Assembly (NCBI GenBank): GCA_945906975.1
Contig: CAMDRY010000243.1
Span: 1 to 5,486 of the forward strand
Reading direction: 5' to 3'
Source: Bordetella parapertussis
GTDB lineage: Bacteria; Pseudomonadota; Gammaproteobacteria; Burkholderiales; SG8-39
Length of the DNA stretch: 5,486 bases
Part shown: piece after piece, positions 5,474 through 5,486 of the stretch
Layout: every line of letters begins with the position of its first letter
Position numbering within the stretch: the first letter of the stretch is position 1
Program-made: the position numbers and the translations under genes
The notes under the pieces: model-generated
What the model saw: only the letters and a program-made list of their open reading frames with translations
Told to the model about the DNA's origin: nothing
Databases searched by the model: none

Positions 5474-5486
5474 GGTGTTGGCTTTT

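Overview
The window looks like chromosomal DNA from a GC-rich proteobacterium. A betaproteobacterium is my best guess, from codon use and the general look of the proteins, but I could not test this against a database. It holds an arsenic-resistance operon on the + strand that converges on a group of - strand genes: a glutathione S-transferase, a two-part K+ channel and a DUF2062 membrane protein.

Positions 1-140 are the 3' end of an unidentified + strand gene. An AT-rich gap (141-203) then holds a probable promoter and operator. The ars operon runs from 204 to 3013: arsR (repressor with a C-terminal CC-X4-C arsenite site), an LMW-phosphatase-type arsenate reductase, an AqpS-like aquaporin, a glutaredoxin-type arsenate reductase, and arsH, which starts at TTG inside the preceding gene. 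The two reductases have unrelated folds but do the same job, As(V) to As(III). No ArsB or Acr3 pump is present, and the aquaporin sits where the pump usually does, as in the arsR-aqpS-arsC-arsH operon of Sinorhizobium meliloti. The implied route is reduction of arsenate, then downhill exit of arsenite (or methylarsenicals) through the channel, with ArsH oxidising trivalent organoarsenicals.

On the - strand, reading from the right edge leftward, a DUF2062 protein (5473-4907) overlaps a 2-TM K+ channel pore (start 4910) by ATGA. The pore frame ends early at 4542, just after a run of eight A residues (4562-4555). A complete RCK (TrkA-N/TrkA-C) domain continues in the +1 frame from inside the same region to 3872. 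If one A is skipped, the two frames join into a normal 345-residue pore-RCK channel. The RCK frame also has its own ATG (4591) behind a good Shine-Dalgarno sequence. This split channel is the most interesting feature of the window. It may be a frameshift mutation or sequencing indel, slippage/recoding on the A8 run, or a real two-subunit channel. The pore also has an atypical selectivity filter, TIGYT instead of TVGYG.

A GC-rich gap of about 160 bp follows, then the glutathione S-transferase (3710-3039), which ends 25 bp from arsH in tail-to-tail orientation.
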